From the NCBI GenBank assembly GCA_009469685.1, contig SSTA01000101.1, forward strand, positions 1 to 20,852: DNA of 20,852 bases. The letters are read 5' to 3'. Origin of the DNA: Azonexaceae bacterium (lineage in GTDB: Bacteria > Pseudomonadota > Gammaproteobacteria > Burkholderiales > Rhodocyclaceae). Numbering within the stretch: the stretch's first letter is position 1; every line of letters starts with the position of its first letter. A program made the position numbers and the translations under genes. Shown in pieces: positions 7,117 through 14,766 of the stretch. The notes under the pieces are model-generated. The model searched no databases and was not told the DNA's origin. It was given only the letters and a program-made list of their open reading frames with translations.

Positions 7117-8089
7117 GGGTGACTTCGACAACGCCACCGATGACCAGGAACTCGTCTTCGCCTTGCAGAATTCCCGGGAGCAACCCGCAGTGGAAGAAGA
7201 TCTTGGTGAGCGGAATTTCCGCCGCCAGGATGTAGTCGCCAAACTCGCAGGCCCGCTCGCGACTGCAGGTGAAGGAACTGAGGTTGTTGAGGAGGATGAC
7301 GTGACGATTGCCGGTCACCTGCTCCAGGATTTCGTGGTCGGCCACCCGATTGACGCCCCGATAGAGCGTGACATGGCGTGCCGTCGGATGGCGCCGGGCC
7401 AGTTCAATCTGACAAAAGGTATAGAGCAGGTCGAGTTGGGCTTCCAGGGCATTGGTCCCGTAGAGTCCGCGGGCGCGCATCTCCTGGTAGCGGCCATAGG
7501 CGTCGCCATTGGGATCGGACAGGGATTCGCGATGGTAGCGGGGGGTCAGTCCGAAACGGGATTCCACCCATCCTTTCAAAACGGCGCCCTCGCGGCTGTC
7601 GGCATCGAAACTCCAGCCGCGGATGGCCTTGATGTAATTGGCCTTGGCGCGCTTCCTGGAACCTTGGGTCAGACCCATCTCCTCAAGCCACTCGAGTTGG
7701 AAGCGAACGGTCATGTAATCGCGAAAGACGTGGGATCGCTCCGTCGCATCGGCGGACTCCAGCCGGCGGAAGAGATCCCGGTGCAGTTCGGCGACCCCGT
7801 CGATGAGCAGGGACGTGGGATGGCGCTGAAAAGTCAGGCTACCCAGAACGACGGCGGGCAAGTTGCAGCGGTTGATGGGCAGGCGAGCGGTTCGAGGGAG
7901 GGACGCGCCGTCAAATGCCCCGGTCCGGGGCCCGTGGCTGCCCCGCAACGAGCGAGATTGGAGACTGGCGTCTCCTGAGTCTGGACTTGTCTCGCTTGCG
8001 CTCGACGCGTTGTCGTCACCCCTACAAAGGGTAGGGGAATTGTCGGATGTCTCCGCGCCCGCCGGCACCGGAACGTAGGGATTTTTCAC
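7103..8089 (-). CDS. draT: NAD+-dinitrogen-reductase ADP-ribosyltransferase DraT
   Basis: DraT inactivates nitrogenase by attaching ADP-ribose from NAD+ to a specific arginine of NifH (Arg102 here) when ammonium or darkness/energy stress is sensed, working with PII. The sequence shows the DraT core from INRCNLPAVVLGSLTFQ (residues 72-88) to the C-terminus. It has R-S-E-type elements: LYRGVN (Arg244), NNLSSFT (268-274) and GEDEF (Glu311/Glu313). The frame given opens with a GTG at 8089 and has a 70-residue Ser/Asp-rich extension. That extension lacks a ribosome binding site and contains the nifH NifA site, so translation may start later, for example at the TTG at 7948 (281 residues, close to the usual 270-280). 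No draG is in the window. Confidence 0.93.
   Translation of the reverse strand: MKNPYVPVPAGAETSDNSPTLCRGDDNASSASETSPDSGDASLQSRSLRGSHGPRTGAFDGASLPRTARLPINRCNLPAVVLGSLTFQRHPTSLLIDGVAELHRDLFRRLESADATERSHVFRDYMTVRFQLEWLEEMGLTQGSRKRAKANYIKAIRGWSFDADSREGAVLKGWVESRFGLTPRYHRESLSDPNGDAYGRYQEMRARGLYGTNALEAQLDLLYTFCQIELARRHPTARHVTLYRGVNRVADHEILEQVTGNRHVILLNNLSSFTCSRERACEFGDYILAAEIPLTKIFFHCGLLPGILQGEDEFLVIGGVVEVTLSTL
8011..8026. promoter_or_regulatory. NifA upstream activator site for nifH
   Basis: TGT-CGTCACCCCT-ACA is an exact TGT-N10-ACA motif centred about 132 bases upstream of the predicted nifH transcript start, the usual distance for NifA. It lies inside the annotated N-terminal extension of draT. 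Confidence 0.8.
8019..8037. repeat. Perfect 7-bp inverted repeat beside the NifA site
   Basis: CCCCTAC (8019-8025) and GTAGGGG (8031-8037) flank five bases, AAAGG. The left arm overlaps the right half of the nifH NifA site. It could be a hairpin in the draT leader or a protein-binding dyad. Function is unknown. Confidence 0.45.
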
Positions 8090-8094
8090 TTAGA

Positions 8095-8107
8095 GATCAA
8101 TCGATTA
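8095..8107 (+). promoter_or_regulatory. IHF-like site between NifA site and nifH promoter
   Basis: GATCAATCGATTA matches the IHF consensus WATCAA-N4-TTR at all but the first position. It lies between activator site and promoter, where IHF bends DNA to bring NifA to the sigma-54 holoenzyme. Confidence 0.55.
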
Positions 8108-8124
8108 AGGCCTGCCAGTCGACC

Positions 8125-8140
8125 TGGCACGCAACGTGCA
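8125..8140 (+). promoter_or_regulatory. Sigma-54 promoter of the nifH operon
   Basis: TGGCACGCAACGTGCA matches the -24/-12 consensus TGGCACG-N4-TTGCW with one mismatch (GTGC for TTGC) and exact GG-N10-GC spacing. The predicted transcript start is near 8151, giving a leader of about 55 bases. AAGGAG at 8192-8197 serves as nifH ribosome binding site. Confidence 0.9.
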
Positions 8141-8193
8141 GAAGGGGAGGTGCGACTCTCACTGATTCCTTCGCAAATCGACTGACAGATTAA

Positions 8194-9087
<894 letters not shown>

Positions 9088-9103
9088 GCAGTTTCTGCAT
9101 GAC

Positions 9104-9125
9104 GGCGGGTGCCTCGGCACCCGCC
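9104..9125 (+). terminator. Strong hairpin between nifH and nifD
   Basis: GGCGGGTGCC (9104-9113) and GGCACCCGCC (9116-9125) are perfectly complementary over 10 bp; sterically an 8-bp stem with CCTCGG loop is likelier. It begins 17 bases after the nifH stop. Such structures stabilise a nifH-only transcript or partly terminate, giving excess NifH over NifDK. There is no long T-run, so readthrough is expected. Confidence 0.65.
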
Positions 9126-9138
9126 ACTTTCAACCAGA

Positions 9139-9165
9139 GCGCCGGCTACAGATTGGTAGCGGCGC
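9139..9165 (+). promoter_or_regulatory. Second hairpin just before the nifD ribosome binding site
   Basis: GCGCCGGCTA (9139-9148) pairs with TAGCGGCGC (9157-9165) with one bulged G and an eight-base loop. It ends one base before AGGAGG (9167-9172), the nifD Shine-Dalgarno. It could modulate ribosome access or protect the 5' end of a processed nifDK message. Confidence 0.45.
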
Positions 9166-9177
9166 CAGGAGGAAAAC

Positions 9178-10653
9178 ATGAGCAACATGACTCGCGAAGA
9201 AACCGAAGCCCTGATCGCTGAGGTACTTGAAGTTTATCCGGACAAGGCCAAGAAGGACCGTACCAAGCACCTGGCCGCCAATGACGTCACCGTCGAACAA
9301 TCCAAGAAGTGCATCACCTCCAACCGCAAGTCCCTGCCAGGCGTCATGACCATCCGCGGTTGTGCCTACGCCGGCTCCAAGGGCGTGGTCTGGGGTCCGA
9401 TCAAGGACATGATTCACATCTCCCACGGCCCCGTCGGCTGCGGCCAGTATTCCCGCGCCGGCCGCCGCAACTACTACGTCGGCACCACCGGCGTCGATAC
9501 CTTCGGCACGATGAACTTCACTTCCGATTTCCAGGAAAAGGACATCGTCTTCGGCGGCGATAAGAAACTCGCCAAGCTGATCGAGGAAATCGAACAGCTC
9601 TTCCCGCTGCACAAGGGGATCTCGGTGCAATCCGAATGCCCGATCGGCCTCATCGGCGACGACATCGAGTCGGTCTCCAAGAAAGCCTCCAAGGCCATCG
9701 ACAAGCCCGTCGTTCCGGTGCGCTGCGAAGGCTTCCGGGGCGTTTCCCAGTCCCTCGGCCACCACATCGCCAACGACACCATCCGCGACTGGGTCCTCGA
9801 CAAGCGCGACGGCGAAACCTACGAAGGCACTCCGTACGATGTCGCCATCATCGGCGACTACAACATCGGCGGCGACGCCTGGGCTACCCGTATCCTCCTC
9901 GAGGAAATGGGTCTGCGCGTGGTGGCCCAGTGGTCCGGCGACGGCACCATCGCCGAGATGATGAACACGCCCAAGGTCAAACTGAACCTGCTGCACTGCT
10001 ACCGCTCGATGAACTACATCAGCCGCCACATGGAAGAGAAGTACGGTATTCCCTACCTGGAATACAACTTCTTCGGCCCGACCAAGATCATCGAATCCTG
10101 CCGCAAGATCGCTGCCTTCTTCGACGACTCCATCAAGGAGAAGACCGAAGCCATGATCGCGCGCTACCAGCCGATGATGGACGAGATCATCGCCAAGTAC
10201 AAACCGCGTCTGCAGGGCAAGAAGGTCATGCTCTACGTCGGCGGCCTGCGTCCGCGTCACGTCATCGGCGCCTACGAAGACCTCGGCATGGAAGTCATCG
10301 GCACCGGCTACGAGTTCGCCCACAACGACGACTACGACCGCACGATCAAGGAAATGGGCGACGCCACCCTGCTCTACGACGACGTCACCGGCTTCGAACT
10401 GGAAGAGTTCGTCAAGCGCCTGAAGCCCGACATGGTCGGCTCCGGGATCAAGGAAAAGTACATCTTCCAGAAGATGGGCATTCCTCTCCGCCAGATGCAC
10501 TCCTGGGACTACTCCGGCCCGTACCACGGCTACGACGGCTTCGCCATCTTCGCCCGTGACATGGACATCGCCCTCTCCAACCCGACCTTCAAGAACCTGA
10601 CGCCCCCGTGGAAGAAGGTTGCCGAAGAAACGGCTGAAAAGAAGGCTGCCTAA
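9178..10653 (+). CDS. nifD: Nitrogenase MoFe protein alpha chain
   Basis: NifD forms the alpha2beta2 MoFe protein with NifK and holds the active-site FeMo-cofactor. In this 491-residue protein the P-cluster ligands are Cys62 (RGCAYAG), Cys88 (PVGCGQY) and Cys154 (SECPIG). The FeMo-cofactor ligands are Cys274 (LLHCYRS) and His441 (RQMHSWDY). Residues known to tune substrate access are also present: Arg96, Gln191 and His195. Numbering is almost identical to Azotobacter NifD, with no deletion or broken motif, so the enzyme should be active. It starts behind a strong AGGAGG and two hairpins after nifH, and is followed 138 bases later by nifK in the same operon. Confidence 0.99.
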   Translation: MSNMTREETEALIAEVLEVYPDKAKKDRTKHLAANDVTVEQSKKCITSNRKSLPGVMTIRGCAYAGSKGVVWGPIKDMIHISHGPVGCGQYSRAGRRNYYVGTTGVDTFGTMNFTSDFQEKDIVFGGDKKLAKLIEEIEQLFPLHKGISVQSECPIGLIGDDIESVSKKASKAIDKPVVPVRCEGFRGVSQSLGHHIANDTIRDWVLDKRDGETYEGTPYDVAIIGDYNIGGDAWATRILLEEMGLRVVAQWSGDGTIAEMMNTPKVKLNLLHCYRSMNYISRHMEEKYGIPYLEYNFFGPTKIIESCRKIAAFFDDSIKEKTEAMIARYQPMMDEIIAKYKPRLQGKKVMLYVGGLRPRHVIGAYEDLGMEVIGTGYEFAHNDDYDRTIKEMGDATLLYDDVTGFELEEFVKRLKPDMVGSGIKEKYIFQKMGIPLRQMHSWDYSGPYHGYDGFAIFARDMDIALSNPTFKNLTPPWKKVAEETAEKKAA

Positions 10654-10682
10654 GTTTCAGGAATTGGGAAACGGGACCCGGC

Positions 10683-10718
10683 GGCGGGTGATTGCGGACT
10701 TCGCGTCCTTCACCTGCC
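10683..10718 (+). promoter_or_regulatory. Imperfect hairpin in the nifD-nifK gap
   Basis: Nested complementary blocks GGC/GCC, GGTGA/TCACC and GGAC/GTCC surround a five-base loop within the 138-base gap. It may be an mRNA-stability or processing element. It lacks a T-run, and NifD and NifK are needed in equal amounts, so efficient termination is unlikely. Confidence 0.35.
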
Positions 10719-10791
10719 CCGGCCCCCGGAACCCGGATCATCAACCTTGCGCCCGGCTCTGCAGATTGGCGGAACGGGCAAGGAGATAGCA

Positions 10792-12360
10792 ATGCAAACC
10801 GCAGACAAGATCAAGCCCTGTTATCCGCTGTTCCGCGACGACGACTACAAGAAGAACCTGGCCGACAAGCGCGTCCAGTTCGAGGAAATGCACAATCCGG
10901 ACAAGGTGTGGGAAACCTTCATGTGGACCACCACCAAGGAATATCAGGATCTCAACTTCCAGCGCGAAGCCCTGACGGTCGATCCCGCCAAGGCCTGCCA
11001 GCCCCTCGGCGCCGTCCTCTGCGCCTCCGGCTACCACAAGACCCTGCCCTACGTGCATGGCTCCCAGGGCTGCGTCGCCTACTTCCGCACCTACTTCAAC
11101 CGTCACTTCAAGGAACCGTGCTCCTGCGTTTCCGACTCGATGACCGAAGACGCGGCGGTGTTCGGCGGCCAGAAGAACATGTTCGACGGCCTGGAAAACG
11201 CCAAGGCGATCTACAAGCCGGAAATCATCGCCGTCTCCACCACCTGCATGGCCGAGGTGATCGGTGACGACTTGAACGCCTTCATCAACAACGCCAAGAA
11301 AGCCGGTCACATTCCCCAGGACTATCCGGTCCCCTTCGCGCATACGCCGTCCTTCGTCGGTTCCCACGTCACCGGCTGGGACAACATGGAAGAAGGCATC
11401 CTGCGCTACTTCACGCTGAACCACATGGAAGGCAAGAAGGCCGGCTCCAAGGCCAGCGTCAACCTGGTCCCCGGTTTCGAAACCTACCTCGGCAACTACC
11501 GCGTGGTGAAGCGCATGCTGACCGAGATGGGCGTCGATTACACCATGCTCTCCGACCCGACCGACGTCTTCGATACCCCGGCCGACGGTGAATTCCGCAT
11601 GTACGCCGGCGGCACCACGATCGACCAGATCAAGGATGCCCCGAACGCCCTCACCACCGTGCTGATCCAGCCCTGGCAGCTCGAGAAAACCAAGAAGTTC
11701 GTCGAGAACACCTGGAACCACGAAGTGCCCAAGCTGGAAATCCCCATGGGCGTCGAATGGACCGACAACTTCCTGATGAAGATTTCCGAGCTGACCGGCA
11801 AGCCGATTCCCGCCTCCCTGGAACTGGAACGCGGCCGCTGCATGGACCTCATTTCCGACAGCCACGCCTGGCTGCACGGCAAGAAGTTCGCCCTCTACGG
11901 CGACCCGGACTTCGTCATGGGCATGGTCAAGATCCTGCTCGAAGTCGGTGCCGAGCCGACCCACATCCTTTCCCACAACGCCAACAAGCGCTGGGGCAAG
12001 GCCGTGCAGAAGCTCCTCGACTCCAGCCCCTTCGGCAAGCTGGGCAAGGTCTATGTCGGCAACGACCTGTGGCACATGCGCAGCCTGTGCTTCACGGACA
12101 AGCCCGATTTCCTGATCGGCAACTCCTACGGCAAGTACATCCAGCGCGACACCCGCCACAAGGGTGAAGAGTTCGAAGTGCCGCTGATCCGCATCGGCTT
12201 CCCGATCTTCGACCGTCACCACCAGCACCGCGCTACCACGCTGGGCTACGAAGGCATGATGGCCGTGGTCACCCAACTGACGAACGCCGTCCTTGAGCAA
12301 CTCGACAAGGAAACGATCGGCATGGGCACCACCGACTACAACTTCGACCTGGTCCGCTAA
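10792..12360 (+). CDS. nifK: Nitrogenase MoFe protein beta chain
   Basis: NifK is the second subunit of the MoFe protein and co-ligates the P-cluster at the alpha-beta interface. The chosen ATG at 10792 follows AAGGAGA at the right distance and gives 522 residues, the normal length. An upstream in-frame start at 10747 is in a region without a ribosome binding site. P-cluster ligands are Cys69 (AKACQP), Cys94 (SQGCVAY) and Cys152 (STTCMAE), with Ser187 (HTPSFV), the redox-dependent ligand, conserved. The C-terminal segment (TTDYNFDLVR) is the usual NifK end. It is the third gene of the nifH operon, followed by a long hairpin before nifT. Confidence 0.99.
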   Translation: MQTADKIKPCYPLFRDDDYKKNLADKRVQFEEMHNPDKVWETFMWTTTKEYQDLNFQREALTVDPAKACQPLGAVLCASGYHKTLPYVHGSQGCVAYFRTYFNRHFKEPCSCVSDSMTEDAAVFGGQKNMFDGLENAKAIYKPEIIAVSTTCMAEVIGDDLNAFINNAKKAGHIPQDYPVPFAHTPSFVGSHVTGWDNMEEGILRYFTLNHMEGKKAGSKASVNLVPGFETYLGNYRVVKRMLTEMGVDYTMLSDPTDVFDTPADGEFRMYAGGTTIDQIKDAPNALTTVLIQPWQLEKTKKFVENTWNHEVPKLEIPMGVEWTDNFLMKISELTGKPIPASLELERGRCMDLISDSHAWLHGKKFALYGDPDFVMGMVKILLEVGAEPTHILSHNANKRWGKAVQKLLDSSPFGKLGKVYVGNDLWHMRSLCFTDKPDFLIGNSYGKYIQRDTRHKGEEFEVPLIRIGFPIFDRHHQHRATTLGYEGMMAVVTQLTNAVLEQLDKETIGMGTTDYNFDLVR

Positions 12361-12369
12361 TCCGGATCA

Positions 12370-12409
12370 CCGGAGCCCCGCCGGCCGGCAACGGCCGGAG
12401 GGGCTCCGG
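12370..12409 (+). terminator. Long hairpin between nifK and nifT
   Basis: CCGGAGCCCC (12370-12379) pairs with GGGGCTCCGG (12400-12409). Inside, CCGGCC pairs with GGCCGG around a six-base loop with one G-A mismatch between the stems, giving 16 pairs in all. It is very stable and starts nine bases after the nifK stop. There is no T-run, so it likely stabilises the nifHDK message and reduces rather than abolishes transcription of the assembly genes downstream. Confidence 0.65.
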
Positions 12410-12444
12410 CGTGCGAGCGACTTGCCAAACTTAGGGAGAAAACC

Positions 12445-12669
12445 ATGGCTAACATCATGATCCGCCAGGGAGAGAAAGGGCTGACCTTCTATCTCCCCAA
12501 GCGCGACCTGGAAGCCTCCATCGAGTCCATCGAATTCGACACCGCAGAAAAATGGGGTGGCGAGCTGAAACTGGACAACGGGGGGTCGTACTACATCGAT
12601 CCGATCGCCAAGCCGCCCCGCCTGCCCATCTCCCTACGCGCCAAGCGCCTCGGCGCCGCCGAGGATTGA
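12445..12669 (+). CDS. nifT: NifT/FixU small nitrogen fixation protein
   Basis: This 74-residue protein matches the NifT/FixU family by size, by its position right after nifK, and by the MIRQGEKGLTFYLPKRDLE start and KWGGELKLDNG motif. The biochemical role of NifT is not established; mutants in model diazotrophs have little phenotype. The ATG has AGGGAG at a good distance. It is the first gene after the nifK hairpin and leads the assembly and accessory half of the operon. Confidence 0.95.
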   Translation: MANIMIRQGEKGLTFYLPKRDLEASIESIEFDTAEKWGGELKLDNGGSYYIDPIAKPPRLPISLRAKRLGAAED

Positions 12670-12749
12670 GTTTCTATCGAACCCTGACCGCCCAGCCAGC
12701 CGCGGGTGCGAATGCCCCGGCCGGCAAAACGGACTGAAAGGAGAGCATC

Positions 12750-12941
12750 ATGGCAATGAAGATTGATCCCGACATGTGCACCGCCTGTGGCGATTGCAAA
12801 CCGGTCTGCCCGACCAAGTCGATCAGCTCCGGCAAGGTCTTCTACAAGATCGATGCCGCCACCTGCACGGAGTGCGACGGCCATAACGATTCGCCGCTGT
12901 GCGTCGACGTTTGCCCGTCCGGCTGCATCAGCCCGGCCTGA
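12750..12941 (+). CDS. 2[4Fe-4S] ferredoxin, nif-associated
   Basis: This 63-residue low-potential ferredoxin has two cluster motifs. The first is Cys10-x2-Cys13-x2-Cys16-x3-Cys20. The second is Cys39-x2-Cys42-x8-Cys51-x3-Cys55, with the long insertion typical of Allochromatium-type and nif-linked ferredoxins; an extra Cys59 follows. It starts behind AAAGGAGA. In the nifHDKT neighbourhood such ferredoxins either donate electrons to NifH or supply electrons for FeMo-cofactor assembly (FdxN-like role with NifB). The sequence cannot tell these apart. Confidence 0.93.
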   Translation: MAMKIDPDMCTACGDCKPVCPTKSISSGKVFYKIDAATCTECDGHNDSPLCVDVCPSGCISPA

Positions 12942-12961
12942 GCGCAGCGTCCTGAGCCGAG

Positions 12962-12978
12962 CGCCGGCTAGGCCGGCG
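12962..12978 (+). promoter_or_regulatory. Hairpin between ferredoxin gene and nifY
   Basis: CGCCGGC and GCCGGCG form a perfect 7-bp stem with a TAG loop, 20 bases after the ferredoxin stop. It may be an attenuator or mRNA end protector. The 12-mer GAGCGCCGGCTA here (12959-12970) also occurs in the nifD leader at 9137-9148. Confidence 0.4.
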
Positions 12979-13008
12979 TTCCACTCAGAATGCTGCCTGG
13001 AGCTCAAA

Positions 13009-13737
13009 ATGTCGCCCACTCCCATCGCCTCCCGCGAGGCCGCGCTGCGCATCGCGCTGGCCGCCCGCGCCCTCAATGGCCTCGACGTCAAGGCCTTCGT
13101 CGGCGCCTTGATCGAAAAACTGGAACCGCCCCTCACCGAATCCAAGTTGGCCAAGCTCACGGTGGAGGATCTGCGCACCCTGCTCGCCGGTGATTTCGCG
13201 GAGCAGGGCTGTCACGTGGGCGTCGCGCCCGACCAACTCAAGGAGGCGGTACGACTCCTCTGGGGCCAGGGCTTGGAGCACGGAGATTTTCCCGTCATCG
13301 AAGCCTACGCCGAGGGCGAAATGCCCGGCTCGATCCGCGTCGCCCTCGCCGCCAATCGGGGCGAGAACCTCGATGGCCACTTCGGCTCCTGCGACCGTTT
13401 CCTGATCTATCAGGTCGGCAAGGAGGCCATCAAGCTGATCGACGTCCGCAGCACCGCGGAAGCCGACGGCGCCGAGGACAAGAACGCCGCCCGCTCGGCG
13501 CTGATCGGCGACTGCCAGATCGTCTACATCCAGTCCATCGGCGGACCGGCAGCCGCCAAGGTCGTCCGCGCCGGCGTGCATCCGATCAAGAAGCCCGGCG
13601 GGGGCACCGCTCGGGAGGTGCTTGTCGAACTGCAGGCCAGGCTCTCCTCCCCGCCCCCCTGGCTGGCCCAGATCATGGGCGTCCCGTCTGCCTCGCTGGC
13701 TCGCTTCGAAGCCGAATCCGCGGTGGAGGACGTCTGA
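13009..13737 (+). CDS. nifY: NifY/NafY-type dinitrogenase cofactor-binding protein
   Basis: This 242-residue protein has two parts. Residues about 8-65 form a helical domain like the N-terminal dinitrogenase-interacting domain of NafY. Residues about 105-225 form a NifX/NifB-C-terminal-like FeMo-cofactor domain, beginning RVALAANRGENLDGHFGSC; the His in DGHFGSC corresponds to the cofactor-associated His of NafY. Such proteins bind apo-dinitrogenase and carry FeMo-cofactor or a precursor to it. The ATG at 13009 is chosen because GGAG lies six bases upstream; the open frame further left runs over the ferredoxin gene. Its stop overlaps the next start by one base (TGATG). NifX or NafY are alternative names, but two domains plus position after nifT favour NifY/NafY. 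Confidence 0.88.
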   Translation: MSPTPIASREAALRIALAARALNGLDVKAFVGALIEKLEPPLTESKLAKLTVEDLRTLLAGDFAEQGCHVGVAPDQLKEAVRLLWGQGLEHGDFPVIEAYAEGEMPGSIRVALAANRGENLDGHFGSCDRFLIYQVGKEAIKLIDVRSTAEADGAEDKNAARSALIGDCQIVYIQSIGGPAAAKVVRAGVHPIKKPGGGTAREVLVELQARLSSPPPWLAQIMGVPSASLARFEAESAVEDV

Positions 13738-14000
13738 TGATCACCACCAAGACTCTGGTCGCGGTCGGAGAAGCGGTCATGCTCTCCCCCGATCTGGCGA
13801 CATTGCGCAAGCGCTTTCCTGACCTGATGTTCACCGAGTGCAGCGACGACGACATTCCGCCCCGCTTTTCCCCGGCCCTTGAGGTCGACGGCCACAATCT
13901 CTATCTGTTCACCGGCGAAAACGGTCATTGCCTCGCCCTCACAGGCGATCTCGACCATGCGAGCGGAATCGTCGTCGCCCAGCGTCACGATGAAAGCTGA
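13737..14000 (+). CDS. Small nif-linked hypothetical protein
   Basis: This 87-residue protein is translationally coupled to nifY (start overlaps the nifY stop by one base) and overlaps the LRV gene by 11 bases. I cannot assign a function. It looks soluble and mixed alpha/beta, with two cysteines (FTECSDDD, NGHCLAL) and a central LYLFTGENGHCLALTGDLDH segment. Similar small orfs sit between nifY and lrv in Azotobacter-type nif clusters, as I recall, so it is probably a conserved accessory factor rather than a spurious frame. Tight overlaps on both sides support that it is real. Confidence 0.8.
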   Translation: MITTKTLVAVGEAVMLSPDLATLRKRFPDLMFTECSDDDIPPRFSPALEVDGHNLYLFTGENGHCLALTGDLDHASGIVVAQRHDES

Positions 14001-14766
14001 GGCGAATGGTTCTCACGCGGGGCTGGGACGGCTCGGTTTGTGTTCGGGGTGCAGCTACTACCCCGAATACCTGAACAGCCGCCGCTGCACCCCAGGCGAT
14101 GCCTGCGTCCGCGCCCACAGCGGGCGGCAGATCGATCGGTTTCTGCGGGCCAACCGCAGCCAGGCCGAGCACTTCCTCGCCGACATCTTCTGGGAAAGGC
14201 GGGCCATCGCGGCGCGCTATGCCCCCGTCGAGCGCATCGGCGCCCTGCTACGGGACCCGGACGAAGTCGTGCGCCGCGTGGTGGCCGACCGCCTGCCGCC
14301 GGAGGAGTTGATCTCCATGGTTGCCGATCCGGATCGCGAGGTGCGGCTGTCGGTCGCCTCACGCATCCCGGAAGCGCAGTTGGCGGCTCTCGGCGGCGAT
14401 ACCGACTATCTGGTCCGCGCCACCGTGGCCCGCCGCCTGCCCCATGGCCAACTCACCCGCATGCTCAAGGACCCGGAACGGGAAGTGCGCAAGGTGGTCG
14501 CGGCCCGCCTGCCGGCCTTCGCTCTGCACCTGCTGGCCGCCGACCCGGAGCCCGAGGTCCGCGCCGTCGTCGCCGAAAGGGCGCTACCCGAAGTCGCCGC
14601 GTCTCTGCTGTGCGACCCCGAGTGGTGGGTGCGCCTGTCCGCGGTGGCCAATGCCCCCATCGAATTCCTTCCCCCCTTGCTGGACGACCCGGAACCGGAA
14701 ATCCGCGACGCCGTCGCCAACCGACTCGCCCTCTCACCCCAATCTGATCCCGAGGCCCCCCAATGA
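13990..14766 (+). CDS. 4Fe-4S leucine-rich repeat variant (LRV) protein
   Basis: This 258-residue protein matches the LRV protein encoded in the Azotobacter vinelandii nif region. An N-terminal cysteine cluster, Cys18-x2-Cys21-x11-Cys33-x5-Cys39, should bind one [4Fe-4S] cluster. From about residue 78 it consists of helical repeats of about 24 residues (pattern LxxDPxxxVRxxVAxRLP), the superhelical LRV fold. Its function in nitrogen fixation is not known; a protein-interaction or redox-sensing scaffold is plausible. The ATG at 13990 was chosen over upstream in-frame starts inside the previous gene. Its stop overlaps the next start by four bases (ATGA), implying coupled translation. Confidence 0.92.
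   Translation: MKAEANGSHAGLGRLGLCSGCSYYPEYLNSRRCTPGDACVRAHSGRQIDRFLRANRSQAEHFLADIFWERRAIAARYAPVERIGALLRDPDEVVRRVVADRLPPEELISMVADPDREVRLSVASRIPEAQLAALGGDTDYLVRATVARRLPHGQLTRMLKDPEREVRKVVAARLPAFALHLLAADPEPEVRAVVAERALPEVAASLLCDPEWWVRLSAVANAPIEFLPPLLDDPEPEIRDAVANRLALSPQSDPEAPQ

Noticed and set aside
8120..8145. Possible reverse sigma-54 promoter for draT within the near-palindromic nifH promoter
   Set aside because: On the minus strand the spacing GG-N10-GC is not satisfied.
9130..12300. Long antisense open frames opposite nifD and nifK (465 and 519 codons)
   Set aside because: They result from the strong C/G third-position bias of the highly expressed nif genes. Their compositions (Val, Gly, Asp, His rich) do not look like real proteins.
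12763..13008. Upstream extension of the nifY frame
   Set aside because: It overlaps the ferredoxin gene out of frame and is low complexity. GGAG before ATG 13009 and homology with NafY-type N-termini mark the true start.
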